Assembly (NCBI RefSeq): GCF_000721935.1
Contig: NZ_KL585427.1
Span: 31,724 to 37,776 of the forward strand
Direction of reading: 5' to 3'
Source: Streptomyces sp. NRRL WC-3549
GTDB taxonomy: Bacteria > Actinomycetota > Actinomycetes > Streptomycetales > Streptomycetaceae
DNA length: 6,053 bases
Below are positions 1-5,989 of the stretch, piece after piece (position 1 is the stretch's first letter; each line of letters begins with the position of its first letter). The translations under genes and the position numbers were made by a program. The notes under the pieces are model-generated. The model worked only from the letters and a program-made list of their open reading frames with translations, made no database searches and was not told the origin of the DNA.

Positions 1-496
1 GGCAGCCGGCGTCGGCCATGACGCGCGCCTGCCGGGCCAGTTCCTCCGGCGGCCGGCTGTGCGACATCATCAGGAACCCGACGGTCTCCAGGCCGAGGTC
101 GCGGGCGAGGCCGAAGTGCTGCACGGCGATGTCGGCCTCGGTGCAGTGGGTGGCGATCCGGCAGATCGAGGCACCGTTGTCGGCGGCCTCGCGGATGTCG
201 TCCTGGAGGCCGAGGCCCGGCAGCATCAGGAAGGCGATCTTCGCCCGGCGCGCGGTACGCACCGCCGCCTTGATGAGTTCCTGCTCCGGGGTGTGGCTGA
301 AGCCGTAGTTGAAGGAGGACCCGCCGAGGCCGTCCCCGTGGGTGACCTCGATGACGGGGACGCCCGCGTCGTCGAGGGCGGCCACGATCGAGGTGACGTG
401 GTCGACGGTGAACTGGTGCTGTTTGGCGTGCGAACCGTCCCGCAGGGACGAGTCGGTGACGCGGATGTCCAGCTCGGAGCTGTAGGGCGTGGGCAT
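1..496 (-). CDS. hsaF: 4-hydroxy-2-oxovalerate / 4-hydroxy-2-oxohexanoate aldolase, N-terminal part (cut by window edge)
   Basis: This class II pyruvate aldolase splits 4-hydroxy-2-oxohexanoate (or -valerate) into pyruvate and propanal (or acetaldehyde). It is the second-last step of aromatic and steroid ring meta-cleavage pathways. I translated 165 residues from the ATG at 496 to the left edge; the family is about 340 residues, so the C-terminal half is outside. Residues 15-29 carry the DRE-TIM (HMG-CoA lyase-like) signature DSSLRDGSH, with Arg19, Asp20 (metal ligand) and His23 at the catalytic positions known from BphI. Also visible are [16 protein letters not shown] (about 52-67), the conserved [10 protein letters not shown], and [12 protein letters not shown] (about 111-122). 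A GAGGAG ribosome site at 507-512 lies 10 nt before the ATG. The start is 29 nt after the hsaG stop. In this family the aldolase and the acylating dehydrogenase form a complex that channels the aldehyde. The C-terminal metal-binding histidines cannot be checked here. The family is certain; the steroid role rests on the neighbours. Confidence 0.93.
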   Translation of the reverse strand, partial: MPTPYSSELDIRVTDSSLRDGSHAKQHQFTVDHVTSIVAALDDAGVPVIEVTHGDGLGGSSFNYGFSHTPEQELIKAAVRTARRAKIAFLMLPGLGLQDDIREAADNGASICRIATHCTEADIAVQHFGLARDLGLETVGFLMMSHSRPPEELARQARVMADAGC

Positions 497-525
497 GACT
501 CGTGTACTCCTCGGTGAGCGGGGGG

Positions 526-1434
526 TCAGACGGCCGCGCGGCGTGCGGTGATCCGCCGGGCGAAGCCCTCGCCGACCTCGGTGGCGGCGGCGGTCATGAT
601 GTCGAGGTTCCCGGAGTACGGCGGCAGGAAGTCGCCGGCGCCCTCCACCTCGATGAACACCGCGACCCGGGCGAGCCCGCCGCTGACCGCGGTCGGCCCG
701 TCGAACTGCGGCTCGGCGCGGAGCCGGTAGCCGGGTACGTACGCGGCCACGCGGGCGACGGTCTCGTGGACCGAGGCGGTGACGGCGTCGCGGTCCACGT
801 CGGCGGGCACGGCGCAGAAGACGGTGTCCTGCATCAGCATCGGCGGTTCGGCCGGGTTGAGGATGATGATGGCCTTGCCCTTGGCCGCGCCGCCGATCGT
901 CTCGATGCCGCGGCTGGTCGTCAGCGTGAACTCGTCGATGTTGGCGCGGGTGCCGGGGCCCGCGGACGGCGAGGCGACGCTCGCGACGATCTCCGCGTAC
1001 GGCACCTCGGTGACCCGGGAGACGGCGTGCACGATCGGGATGGTGGCCTGTCCCCCGCAGGTGATGAGGGAGACGTTCGGCGCGTCGAGGTGCTCGCCGA
1101 GGTTGACGGCCGGCACGACCGCCGGGCCGATCGCGGCGGGGGTCAGGTCGATCGCCTGGATGCCGAGCCGGGCGTACTCGGGGGCGTTGGCCCGGTGGAC
1201 GGAGGCGGAGGTGGCCTCGAAGACCAGGTCCGGCCGCTCGTCACCGGCCAGCAGCGCGTCGACACCGTCGGCGCTCGTGTGCAGGCCGTGGTCGGCGGCG
1301 CGCTTGAGTCCGGGGCTCTGCTCGTCGATGCCGATCATCCAGCGCGGCGCGATGGCGTCGGAGCGCAGGAGCTTGTACATCAGGTCGGTGCCGATGTTGC
1401 CGGATCCGACGATCGCGGCGGTCGCCTTTGTCAC
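526..1434 (-). CDS. hsaG: Acetaldehyde/propanal dehydrogenase (acylating)
   Basis: This enzyme oxidises the aldehyde released by the partner aldolase to its CoA thioester, using NAD+ and CoA. In steroid ring degradation the product is propionyl-CoA; in catechol pathways it is acetyl-CoA. The protein has 302 residues, the usual family length. An N-terminal Rossmann motif GSGNIGTD sits at 10-17. The catalytic cysteine is Cys126 in [15 protein letters not shown], matching BphJ Cys131 and DmpF Cys132. Asp203 in MLMQDTVF corresponds to the conserved Asp beside the active site. [15 protein letters not shown] (about 156-170) and [14 protein letters not shown] (about 185-198) are family hallmarks. 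Translation starts at GTG (1432-1434), with GAGG at 1445-1448, 10 nt upstream. An ATG at 1448-1450 is in another frame. The gap to kshB upstream is 55 nt with no evident terminator, and hsaF follows after 29 nt, so the genes are probably co-transcribed. Substrate chain length cannot be read from sequence. Confidence 0.96.
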   Translation of the reverse strand: MTKATAAIVGSGNIGTDLMYKLLRSDAIAPRWMIGIDEQSPGLKRAADHGLHTSADGVDALLAGDERPDLVFEATSASVHRANAPEYARLGIQAIDLTPAAIGPAVVPAVNLGEHLDAPNVSLITCGGQATIPIVHAVSRVTEVPYAEIVASVASPSAGPGTRANIDEFTLTTSRGIETIGGAAKGKAIIILNPAEPPMLMQDTVFCAVPADVDRDAVTASVHETVARVAAYVPGYRLRAEPQFDGPTAVSGGLARVAVFIEVEGAGDFLPPYSGNLDIMTAAATEVGEGFARRITARRAAV

Positions 1435-1489
1435 GGTGTTCGAACCTCATCCGGGTCGAGGGGGTAAGGGGAGCGGTTGCGGGGCCGGG

Positions 1490-2533
1490 TCAGCCGTCGT
1501 AGGTGACCCGGAGCCGGTCGCTGAGCGGGCGCGCCTGGCAGGCGAGGATCAGGCCGTCGGCGAGGTCCTGGGCGTCCAGGACCTCGTTGCGTTCCATGGC
1601 CACCTCGCCCTCGGTGAGCACGCAGGCGCAGGCGCTGCAGGCTCCTTCCCGGCAGGAGTACGGGGCGTCCAGGCCGGCGGCGAGCAGCGCGTCGAGCAGG
1701 GGCGTGCCCCGGGGCCAGGCGACGGTGCGGCTCTCGCCGTCGAGCTCGACCTCGGCGGTGGCGGCGGGTCCGGTGGTGCCCGGGGCCGGTTCCGGGGCGG
1801 GGCCGCGTTCCGCGAAGGGGTCGCCGGTCAGCGAGGTGAAGCGCTCCACGGTGATCCGGTCCGGCGGCACCCCCAGGCCGGCGAGCGCACCGGCGGCCAG
1901 GTCCATGAAGGGCCCGGGCCCGCAGACGAAGGCGGGGCGCTCGGTGTACGGGGCGGCCAGGGCCCTCAGGCCGGCTTCGGTGGGCCGGGCCTGGACGGAC
2001 TCCAGCCAGTGCAGGACGGTCAGCCGGTCGCCGTACTCCCGTGCCAGGGCGGCCAGTTCGTCGCGGAAGATGACGGACTGCTCGTCGCGGTTGGCGTACA
2101 CGAGCGTGATGTGCCCGCTCCCGGCGTGCAGGGCCGAGGCGAGGATGGACATCACCGGGGTGATGCCGCTGCCGGCGGCCAGCAGCAGGAAGTCGCCGTC
2201 GAGCGAGTGCGGGGTGAAGGTGCCCGCGGGCCGCAGCACCTCCAGGGTGTCGCCCTCGGTGACGTGGTCGCAGATCCAGTGGGAGGCGTAGCCGCCCGCG
2301 GTGCGCTTGACGGTGACTTTCAGATGGTCGTCGCGCACCGGGGAGCTGCACAGCGAGTAGCAGCGGGCGGCTCCGCCGGGCCGGTCGGAGGGCACCCTGA
2401 GGGTGAGGAACTGCCCCGGCCGGTAGGTGAACCGGTCCCGGTCCGTCCCGGCGGGCTCCAGGACCAGTGAGTGAGCGTCGGCCGTCTCCCGGATGACCTT
2501 GACGACGCGTACGGTCAGCGGTGCGGGGCTCAT
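1490..2533 (-). CDS. kshB: 3-ketosteroid 9alpha-hydroxylase reductase component (FAD/NAD(P)H reductase with C-terminal 2Fe-2S ferredoxin)
   Basis: This is a cytoplasmic electron-transfer protein that passes electrons from NAD(P)H through FAD and a plant-type 2Fe-2S cluster to an oxygenase. In this context the partner would be KshA, which hydroxylates C9 of 3-ketosteroids. Its 347 residues fit the KshB/PaaE/HmpA-like class. In order: FAD domain with RPGQF (38-42) and RCYSL (58-62); NAD(P) domain with AAGSGITPVMS (119-129) and CGPGPFM (204-210); a Pro/Ala-rich linker at about 240-258; then ferredoxin with Cys294, Cys299, Cys302 and Cys332 (C-x4-C-x2-C-x29-C). The C-terminus ILACQARPLSDRL resembles KshB. 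The ATG at 2531-2533 overlaps the kstD stop as ATGA, with GGGAG at 2540-2544 six nt upstream. The frame stays open upstream to 4240, but that part is a shadow of kstD. PaaE-type phenylacetyl-CoA epoxidase reductases share the architecture; coupling to kstD favours KshB. No kshA is in view. Confidence 0.85.
   Translation of the reverse strand: MSPAPLTVRVVKVIRETADAHSLVLEPAGTDRDRFTYRPGQFLTLRVPSDRPGGAARCYSLCSSPVRDDHLKVTVKRTAGGYASHWICDHVTEGDTLEVLRPAGTFTPHSLDGDFLLLAAGSGITPVMSILASALHAGSGHITLVYANRDEQSVIFRDELAALAREYGDRLTVLHWLESVQARPTEAGLRALAAPYTERPAFVCGPGPFMDLAAGALAGLGVPPDRITVERFTSLTGDPFAERGPAPEPAPGTTGPAATAEVELDGESRTVAWPRGTPLLDALLAAGLDAPYSCREGACSACACVLTEGEVAMERNEVLDAQDLADGLILACQARPLSDRLRVTYDG
2530..2533 (-). 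promoter_or_regulatory. ATGA start/stop overlap coupling kstD and kshB
   Basis: The four bases read ATGA on the minus strand: ATG is the kshB start and TGA the kstD stop. A GGGAG ribosome site at 2540-2544 is embedded in the kstD 3' end. The overlap fixes the kshB start, since the kshB frame has no upstream in-frame stop for over 1.7 kb and start choice would otherwise be ambiguous. Confidence 0.85.
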
Positions 2534-4227
2534 GGGGTGCTCCCGCTCGTGGCCGCCGCGGTCCGGGCGGCGGCGTGCCGGGCGGCGATGTAGCCGAAGA
2601 CGATGGAGGGGCCGATGGTGGCGCCCGGTCCGGCGTACTCGTTGGCCATCACGGAGGCGGAGGTGTTGCCGGTGGCGTACAGCCCGGCGACGGCGGAGCC
2701 GTCCTCGCGCAGCACCCGGCTGTGCTCGTCGCAGACCAGGCCGCCCTTGGTGCCGAGGTCGCCGATCTCGATGCGCACGGCGTAGTAGGGGGCCTTGTCG
2801 ATCACGTCGAGGTTGGGGTTCTTCAGGGTCGGGTCGCCGTAGTACCGGTCGTAGGCGCTGTCGCCGCGGCCGAAGTCGGTGTCCTTGCCCGTCCGGGCGA
2901 AGCCGTTGAACCGTTCGACGGTCGCGCCGAGCGCGTCCGCCGGTACGCCGATGCTCCGGGCGAGTTCGGCGATGCCGTCGGCGCGGTGGACGGTGCCGTT
3001 CTCGTAGAACGCCTTGGGGAACGGCATGCCGGGGAGGATCTGGGCGAAGGGGTAGCGGGCGCGGGCCTTGGCGTCCATGACGAACCAGGCGGTGGTGTGC
3101 CCGCCCCGGAGCTGGTCGTGGACGAAGTTGACGTACGGGGACGACTCGTTGGTGAAGCGCCTGCCGTCGCCGGAGACGATCACCGACGGCGGGATGCACC
3201 GCTCCGACACCAGGGGGATGGTGGCGCCGGCGGGGTGGTGCACCGACGGCATCCACCAGGCGTCGTCCATGAAGTCGAGGGCCGCGCCGAGCGCCTGCCC
3301 GGCGAGGATCCCGTCGCCGACGTTCTCGACGGCCCCGGCGCTGTGGTCGTCCCGGCCGCCTTCGGGCAGGTACTTCTCGCGCATCTCCCGGTTGTGGTCG
3401 AAGCCGCCGGTGGCCAGCAGCACGCCGTGCCGGGCGCCGACCCGCACGGCCGTGCCGTCGCGTTCGACGAGGATGCCGGTGACCTTGCCGTGGGCGTCGG
3501 TGATCAGCTCGGTCATCGGGCTCCGCAGCCACACCGGTACGCCGGCGTCCTTGAGCGCCATCCGCATCCGGGCCACCAGGGCCCGGCCGCCGGTGGCCAT
3601 GTGGCGCCTGCGGACCACGTTGGACGAGACCCGCCAGGCGGCGGTCACGGAGGCCCACCGTCCGCGCCAGGTCCGTTTGACCATGGCGAGGTTGCGGTAG
3701 TCCTTCGCGGTGATCCACAGGCCGAGGGGGCCCTTGAGGCTGTTGGGCCGCTGGTACTTCTCGTCCTCGCCGAGCTTGCGGGTGTCGAAGGGCAGGGCCT
3801 CGACGGAGCGGCCGAGCGGGCGGCCCCCGTCGTACTCGGGGTGGTAGTCGGCATAGCCCTCCACCCAGAAGAACCGCATCCAGCGGCTCTTCTCCAGCAG
3901 TTCCATCGCCGCCGGGCCCTGGTCGACGTACGCGTCGAGGCGGGGGGCGGGGACGCGGCTCTCGGTGAGCCGGTCGAGGTAGCGGCGTACGGACGCGCGG
4001 CTGTCGTCGTGTCCCCGGGCCCGCAGCGTGGGGTTGTTCGGGATCCAGATGCCGCCGCCGGAGATACCGGTGGTGCCGCCGTACATCGCGCCCTTCTCGA
4101 CGACGACGGTGGACAGTCCGCAGTCCGCGGCGGTCAGCGCGGCGGCCATGCCGCCCCCGCCGCTGCCGACCACGACGAAGTCGAACTCCTCGTCCCAGGA
4201 GGCGTCCTGGGCGCCCCGGGCGCTCAC
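2530..4227 (-). CDS. kstD: 3-ketosteroid delta1-dehydrogenase (FAD-dependent)
   Basis: This flavoenzyme removes the 1alpha and 2beta hydrogens of 3-ketosteroids, for example converting androst-4-ene-3,17-dione to ADD. Together with 9alpha-hydroxylation this triggers opening of ring B. The protein is 565 residues, within the family range. It has an N-terminal FAD Rossmann motif VVVGSGGGGMAAA (about 18-30) and the VVEKGAMYGGTTGISGGGIW block (42-61). Residues matching the catalytic set known from Rhodococcus KstD1 (Tyr119, Tyr318, Tyr487, Gly491) are present: Tyr128 in YADYHPE, Tyr365 in RFTNESSPY, and Tyr531 with Gly535 in EYAGPGATIGP. DRYYGDPTLKNPNL (460-473) is also typical. Loss of any of these would have suggested a delta4-dehydrogenase or fumarate-reductase-like relative. 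The start is GTG at 4225-4227, overlapping the hsaD stop as GTGA, with GAGGA at 4234-4238 six nt upstream. The stop overlaps the kshB ATG. No signal peptide is visible. Preference among delta1-dehydrogenase subtypes is not determinable. Confidence 0.95.
   Translation of the reverse strand: MSARGAQDASWDEEFDFVVVGSGGGGMAAALTAADCGLSTVVVEKGAMYGGTTGISGGGIWIPNNPTLRARGHDDSRASVRRYLDRLTESRVPAPRLDAYVDQGPAAMELLEKSRWMRFFWVEGYADYHPEYDGGRPLGRSVEALPFDTRKLGEDEKYQRPNSLKGPLGLWITAKDYRNLAMVKRTWRGRWASVTAAWRVSSNVVRRRHMATGGRALVARMRMALKDAGVPVWLRSPMTELITDAHGKVTGILVERDGTAVRVGARHGVLLATGGFDHNREMREKYLPEGGRDDHSAGAVENVGDGILAGQALGAALDFMDDAWWMPSVHHPAGATIPLVSERCIPPSVIVSGDGRRFTNESSPYVNFVHDQLRGGHTTAWFVMDAKARARYPFAQILPGMPFPKAFYENGTVHRADGIAELARSIGVPADALGATVERFNGFARTGKDTDFGRGDSAYDRYYGDPTLKNPNLDVIDKAPYYAVRIEIGDLGTKGGLVCDEHSRVLREDGSAVAGLYATGNTSASVMANEYAGPGATIGPSIVFGYIAARHAAARTAAATSGSTP
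4224..4227 (-). promoter_or_regulatory. GTGA start/stop overlap coupling hsaD and kstD
   Basis: The four bases read GTGA on the minus strand. They hold the GTG start of kstD and the TGA stop of hsaD. This arrangement usually means translational coupling by re-initiating ribosomes. A GAGGA site at 4234-4238, inside the end of hsaD, also supports independent initiation. Confidence 0.85.
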
Positions 4228-5093
4228 GCCGCGTCCTCACGGGTGAGGAAGGCGAGGACCGCGCTCTCCCAGGCGGCCTTCTGCTCGATCATCACCCAGT
4301 GCCCGCAGTCGGGGAAGACGTGCAGTTCCGCGTCCGGGATGGTCCGCATCGGCAGGATCGACATGTCGACCGGGCTGACCCGGTCGTCGCGCCCCCAGGT
4401 GAGCAGCGTCTTCGCCCGGAGGCGGTGCAGCATCGACCAGTACGGCGCTTCGTCGGAGGCGGCCGCCGCGGCGGTGCGGGCCGCGAAGGCCTCGCTGCCG
4501 TACATCCGGCGGGCGGCTGCGAGGGTGCCCGGGTCGGTGGCCTGCGCCCACCGTTCCTCGATGAGTTCCTCGGTCACCAGGGCCGGGTCGTACACCATGG
4601 AGTTGAGCCAGCGCACCAGCCCTTCGCGGGTCGGGGCGTCGGTGAACTCGGTGAGCAGCCTGATGCCTTCGCCGGGGCCGGGGCTGAAGACGTTGCGGCC
4701 GATGCCTCCGATGGTCACGAGGCGGCGGACCCGGTCGGGGTGGGCGAGGGCGAAGCGGGTGCCGACGATGCCGCCCATCGAGTTGCCGATGACGTCGACC
4801 CGCTGGAGCCCCAGTCCGTCCAGGAAGCGGGTGACCGCGGTGCCCGCGGTCACCATGGGGTGGCCGTCGGCCGGATCGCTGACCCCGAACCCCGGGAACT
4901 CCAGGACCAGGCAGCGGAAGTGCTCGGCGAACGTGGCCAGGTTGTCGCGGTAGTTGCGCCAGCCGGTGACCCCGGGTCCGGAACCGTGCAGGAGCAGCAG
5001 GGGAGGTCCGTCGCCGGCCTCGTGGTAGCGCAGCACGCCCTGTTCGGTGGGGAGTTCGCGCAATGTGGAGTCGTGGGTCAGCTCCGTCATCAT
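4224..5093 (-). CDS. hsaD: Meta-cleavage product (C-C bond) alpha/beta hydrolase, HsaD-like
   Basis: This alpha/beta-hydrolase cleaves the C-C bond of a ring-opened catechol. In the steroid pathway the substrate is 4,9-DSHA, giving the bicyclic propionate DOHNAA (HIP) and 2-hydroxyhexa-2,4-dienoate. The protein is 289 residues, close to HsaD (about 291) and BphD (about 286). The oxyanion-hole loop is HGSGPG (36-41), followed by GWRNY (44-48). The nucleophile is Ser105 in GNSMGG, the acid Asp237 in WGRDDRVSP, and the base His265 in CGHW, followed by Trp266. Arg181 in ELIEERW matches the lid arginine of BphD, and PTREGLVRWLNSMVYDP is HsaD-like. The start is one of two adjacent ATGs (5093 or 5090), with GAGGG at 5099-5103; 5093 is chosen. 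It is first in the minus-strand operon and overlaps kstD by 4 nt. The loops HGSGPG and GNSMGGIVG differ from my memory of mycobacterial HsaD (HGGGPG, GNSLGGGTA), so the exact substrate is less certain than the family. Confidence 0.85.
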   Translation of the reverse strand: MMTELTHDSTLRELPTEQGVLRYHEAGDGPPLLLLHGSGPGVTGWRNYRDNLATFAEHFRCLVLEFPGFGVSDPADGHPMVTAGTAVTRFLDGLGLQRVDVIGNSMGGIVGTRFALAHPDRVRRLVTIGGIGRNVFSPGPGEGIRLLTEFTDAPTREGLVRWLNSMVYDPALVTEELIEERWAQATDPGTLAAARRMYGSEAFAARTAAAAASDEAPYWSMLHRLRAKTLLTWGRDDRVSPVDMSILPMRTIPDAELHVFPDCGHWVMIEQKAAWESAVLAFLTREDAA

Positions 5094-5305
5094 CCCTGCC
5101 CTCGGTTGAACTCGGTGATCGATTGACCTGGGTGTCCGGTGGTGGTTCCGGCGGTGCGGTGGTCCCGGGGCGGGCGGCCCCTGGCTGCCGTGCGCTCGGT
5201 TCCCGGACCGTAACCACGGCCGTCCGGCGCCCGCGGGGGATGTCTCGGTCACCGGGATGCGGGGGTCGAGGGGGGTGCGGGTGCGGGCGGCCGGGCCGCG
5301 CCCCG

Positions 5306-5333
5306 GGGCCGTTCCACTCATCGGGAACGGCCC
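5306..5333. repeat. Perfect 10-bp inverted repeat, candidate operator
   Basis: The arms GGGCCGTTCC (5306-5315) and GGAACGGCCC (5324-5333) are exact reverse complements separated by 8 nt, giving an 18-bp centre-to-centre distance of the half-sites. It is not followed by a T-tract and lies upstream of both genes, so an operator for a dimeric regulator is more likely than a terminator. If hsaB transcription starts near 5370, the site is centred about 50 bp upstream. The arm match is seen directly; function is inferred. Confidence 0.6.
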
Positions 5334-5357
5334 GCCCGGGGTGATCGGCCGGTGTCC

Positions 5358-5363
5358 TACCTT
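5358..5363 (+). promoter_or_regulatory. Weak -10-like element for hsaB
   Basis: TACCTT fits the minimal TAnnnT pattern of housekeeping actinobacterial promoters and lies 62 nt before the hsaB start. The sequence 16-18 nt upstream is only C/G and gives no -35 match, so a promoter here would need an activator or another sigma factor. It lies between the two inverted repeats, which is the main reason to report it. Confidence 0.3.
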
Positions 5364-5368
5364 CGGCC

Positions 5369-5388
5369 CCTGCCCGGTCCCGGGCAGG
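5369..5388. repeat. Perfect 20-bp palindrome (9-bp arms, 2-nt centre), candidate operator
   Basis: CCTGCCCGG (5369-5377) and CCGGGCAGG (5380-5388) are exact reverse complements around TC. The site falls where transcription would start if the TACCTT at 5358-5363 is the -10 box, and ends 19 nt before the hsaB ribosome site. That is a typical repressor position. As RNA it could form an 8-bp stem with a 4-nt loop in the 5' leader. High GC raises the chance of palindromes, but 9 exact pairs in promoter position are notable. Confidence 0.55.
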
Positions 5389-5407
5389 CCACCGCATCGT
5401 CCCCGTC

Positions 5408-5413
5408 GAGGTG
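5408..5413 (+). promoter_or_regulatory. Ribosome binding site of hsaB
   Basis: GAGGTG lies 6 nt before the ATG at 5420. It decides the start: the in-frame GTG at 5411 lies inside this site and would have no ribosome site of its own. Confidence 0.75.
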
Positions 5414-5419
5414 AAACCG

Positions 5420-5989
5420 ATGACCGCTGAGTCGCTGTCCGCGCCGGAGGCCCCTGAGGAGACCGAGCCGACGCCCTTGCGTATGCGGCGCACCATGGGG
5501 ACCTTCGCCTCAGGGGTGACCGTCGTGACGGGGGTCGGCCGGGACGGCGATCCGGTCGGGTTCGCCTGCCAGTCCTTCGCGTCCGTCTCCCTGGACCCGG
5601 CCCTCGTCCTGTTCTGCGCCGATCACCGGGGGCGTGCGTGGCCGAGGATCAGGGAGTCGGGGCGGTTCACCGTGAACGTCCTGGCCGCGGAGCAGACCGA
5701 TCTCTGCGGCAGGTTCGGCTCCTCCAAGGGGCGCAAGTACGAGGGCCTGGCGTGGGAGCTCTCCCGCTGGGGCACGCCGTCGCTGCCCGGGGTCCTGACC
5801 CGGGTGCACGCCGACGTGTACGACGTGCACGGAGCGGGCGACCACGACGTGGTGCTGGGCCGGGTCCTCGCCCTGGAGGACGTGAGCGACCGTGAGCCGA
5901 TGCTGTTCTTCCGCGGCGGCTTCGGCGTCGACCGCCCGCCGGCCGCCCCGGCCCCCGACCCGTGGGGGTGGGGGGACCACTGGGGCTGA
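5420..5989 (+). CDS. hsaB: Flavin:NAD(P)H reductase, small component of the 3-HSA 4-hydroxylase
   Basis: This protein reduces free FMN or FAD with NAD(P)H and supplies reduced flavin to the oxygenase HsaA, which hydroxylates 3-HSA to the catechol 3,4-DHSA. The 189-residue length matches HsaB (about 187) and the flavin-reductase-like split-barrel family. Diagnostic stretches: MGTFASGVTVVT (26-37), PVGFACQSFASVSLDPALVL (45-64), SGRFTVNVL (80-88), RFGSSKGRKYEG (98-109), GDHDVVLG (140-147) and MLFFRGGFG near the C-terminus. These line up well with mycobacterial HsaB as I recall it. The first 20 residues are Glu/Pro-rich and look disordered; the tail has three Trp among Gly/Pro. The gene stands alone and divergent from the rest, with no hsaA beside it inside the window. 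Other two-component monooxygenase reductases (HpaC-like) are the alternative, so the partner is inferred. Confidence 0.85.
   Translation: MTAESLSAPEAPEETEPTPLRMRRTMGTFASGVTVVTGVGRDGDPVGFACQSFASVSLDPALVLFCADHRGRAWPRIRESGRFTVNVLAAEQTDLCGRFGSSKGRKYEGLAWELSRWGTPSLPGVLTRVHADVYDVHGAGDHDVVLGRVLALEDVSDREPMLFFRGGFGVDRPPAAPAPDPWGWGDHWG

Larger units (their letters stand above)
5094..5419. promoter_or_regulatory. Divergent intergenic region between hsaD and hsaB
   Basis: This 326-nt stretch separates the minus-strand hsaD operon from plus-strand hsaB, so it should contain two divergent promoters. I see no convincing ORF with its own ribosome site. The half next to hsaB holds two perfect inverted repeats (listed separately). 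The half next to hsaD (about 5094-5290) has GGTG-rich and CTCGGT-repeated sequence but no clear -35/-10 pair on the minus strand. A TACGGT at 5207-5212 (minus strand) fits TAnnnT but lacks a -35. No AACnnGTT KstR core is found. Confidence 0.75.

Noticed and set aside
502..1467. Long plus-strand open frame opposite hsaG
   Set aside because: It is a Gly/Asp/Val-rich antisense translation typical of high-GC DNA, without ribosome site or family motifs, and it covers a clear minus-strand gene.
779..2470. 563-codon plus-strand open frame opposite hsaG and kshB
   Set aside because: It spans two well-supported minus-strand genes and has low-complexity composition; an antisense artefact.
1490..4240. 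916-codon minus-strand frame suggesting a kstD-kshB fusion
   Set aside because: Only the last 347 codons are the reductase. The upstream part is an Arg/Pro-rich shadow of kstD in another frame, and the real start is the ATG at 2533 with its ribosome site.
2521..4953. 810-codon plus-strand open frame opposite kstD and hsaD
   Set aside because: Same reasoning: it crosses gene boundaries on the other strand and shows no recognisable domain.
5123..5128. TTGACC as a -35 box on the plus strand
   Set aside because: No TAnnnT element follows at 16-19 nt, and it points toward a distant hsaB through about 290 nt of leader.
5101..5250. Four copies of CTCGGT (5101, 5111, 5195, 5244) as a possible iteron or operator array
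   Set aside because: The spacing is irregular and a GC-rich 6-mer recurs by chance at this composition.
4224..5321. 76-residue N-terminal extension of the hydrolase
   Set aside because: The extension is Pro/Arg-rich with no homology features. The ATG at 5093 has a GAGGG site and gives the normal family length.
4237..5496. 419-codon minus-strand frame overlapping hsaD and the intergenic region
   Set aside because: It is an Arg/Pro/His-rich out-of-frame shadow of hsaD that also runs antisense to the start of hsaB.
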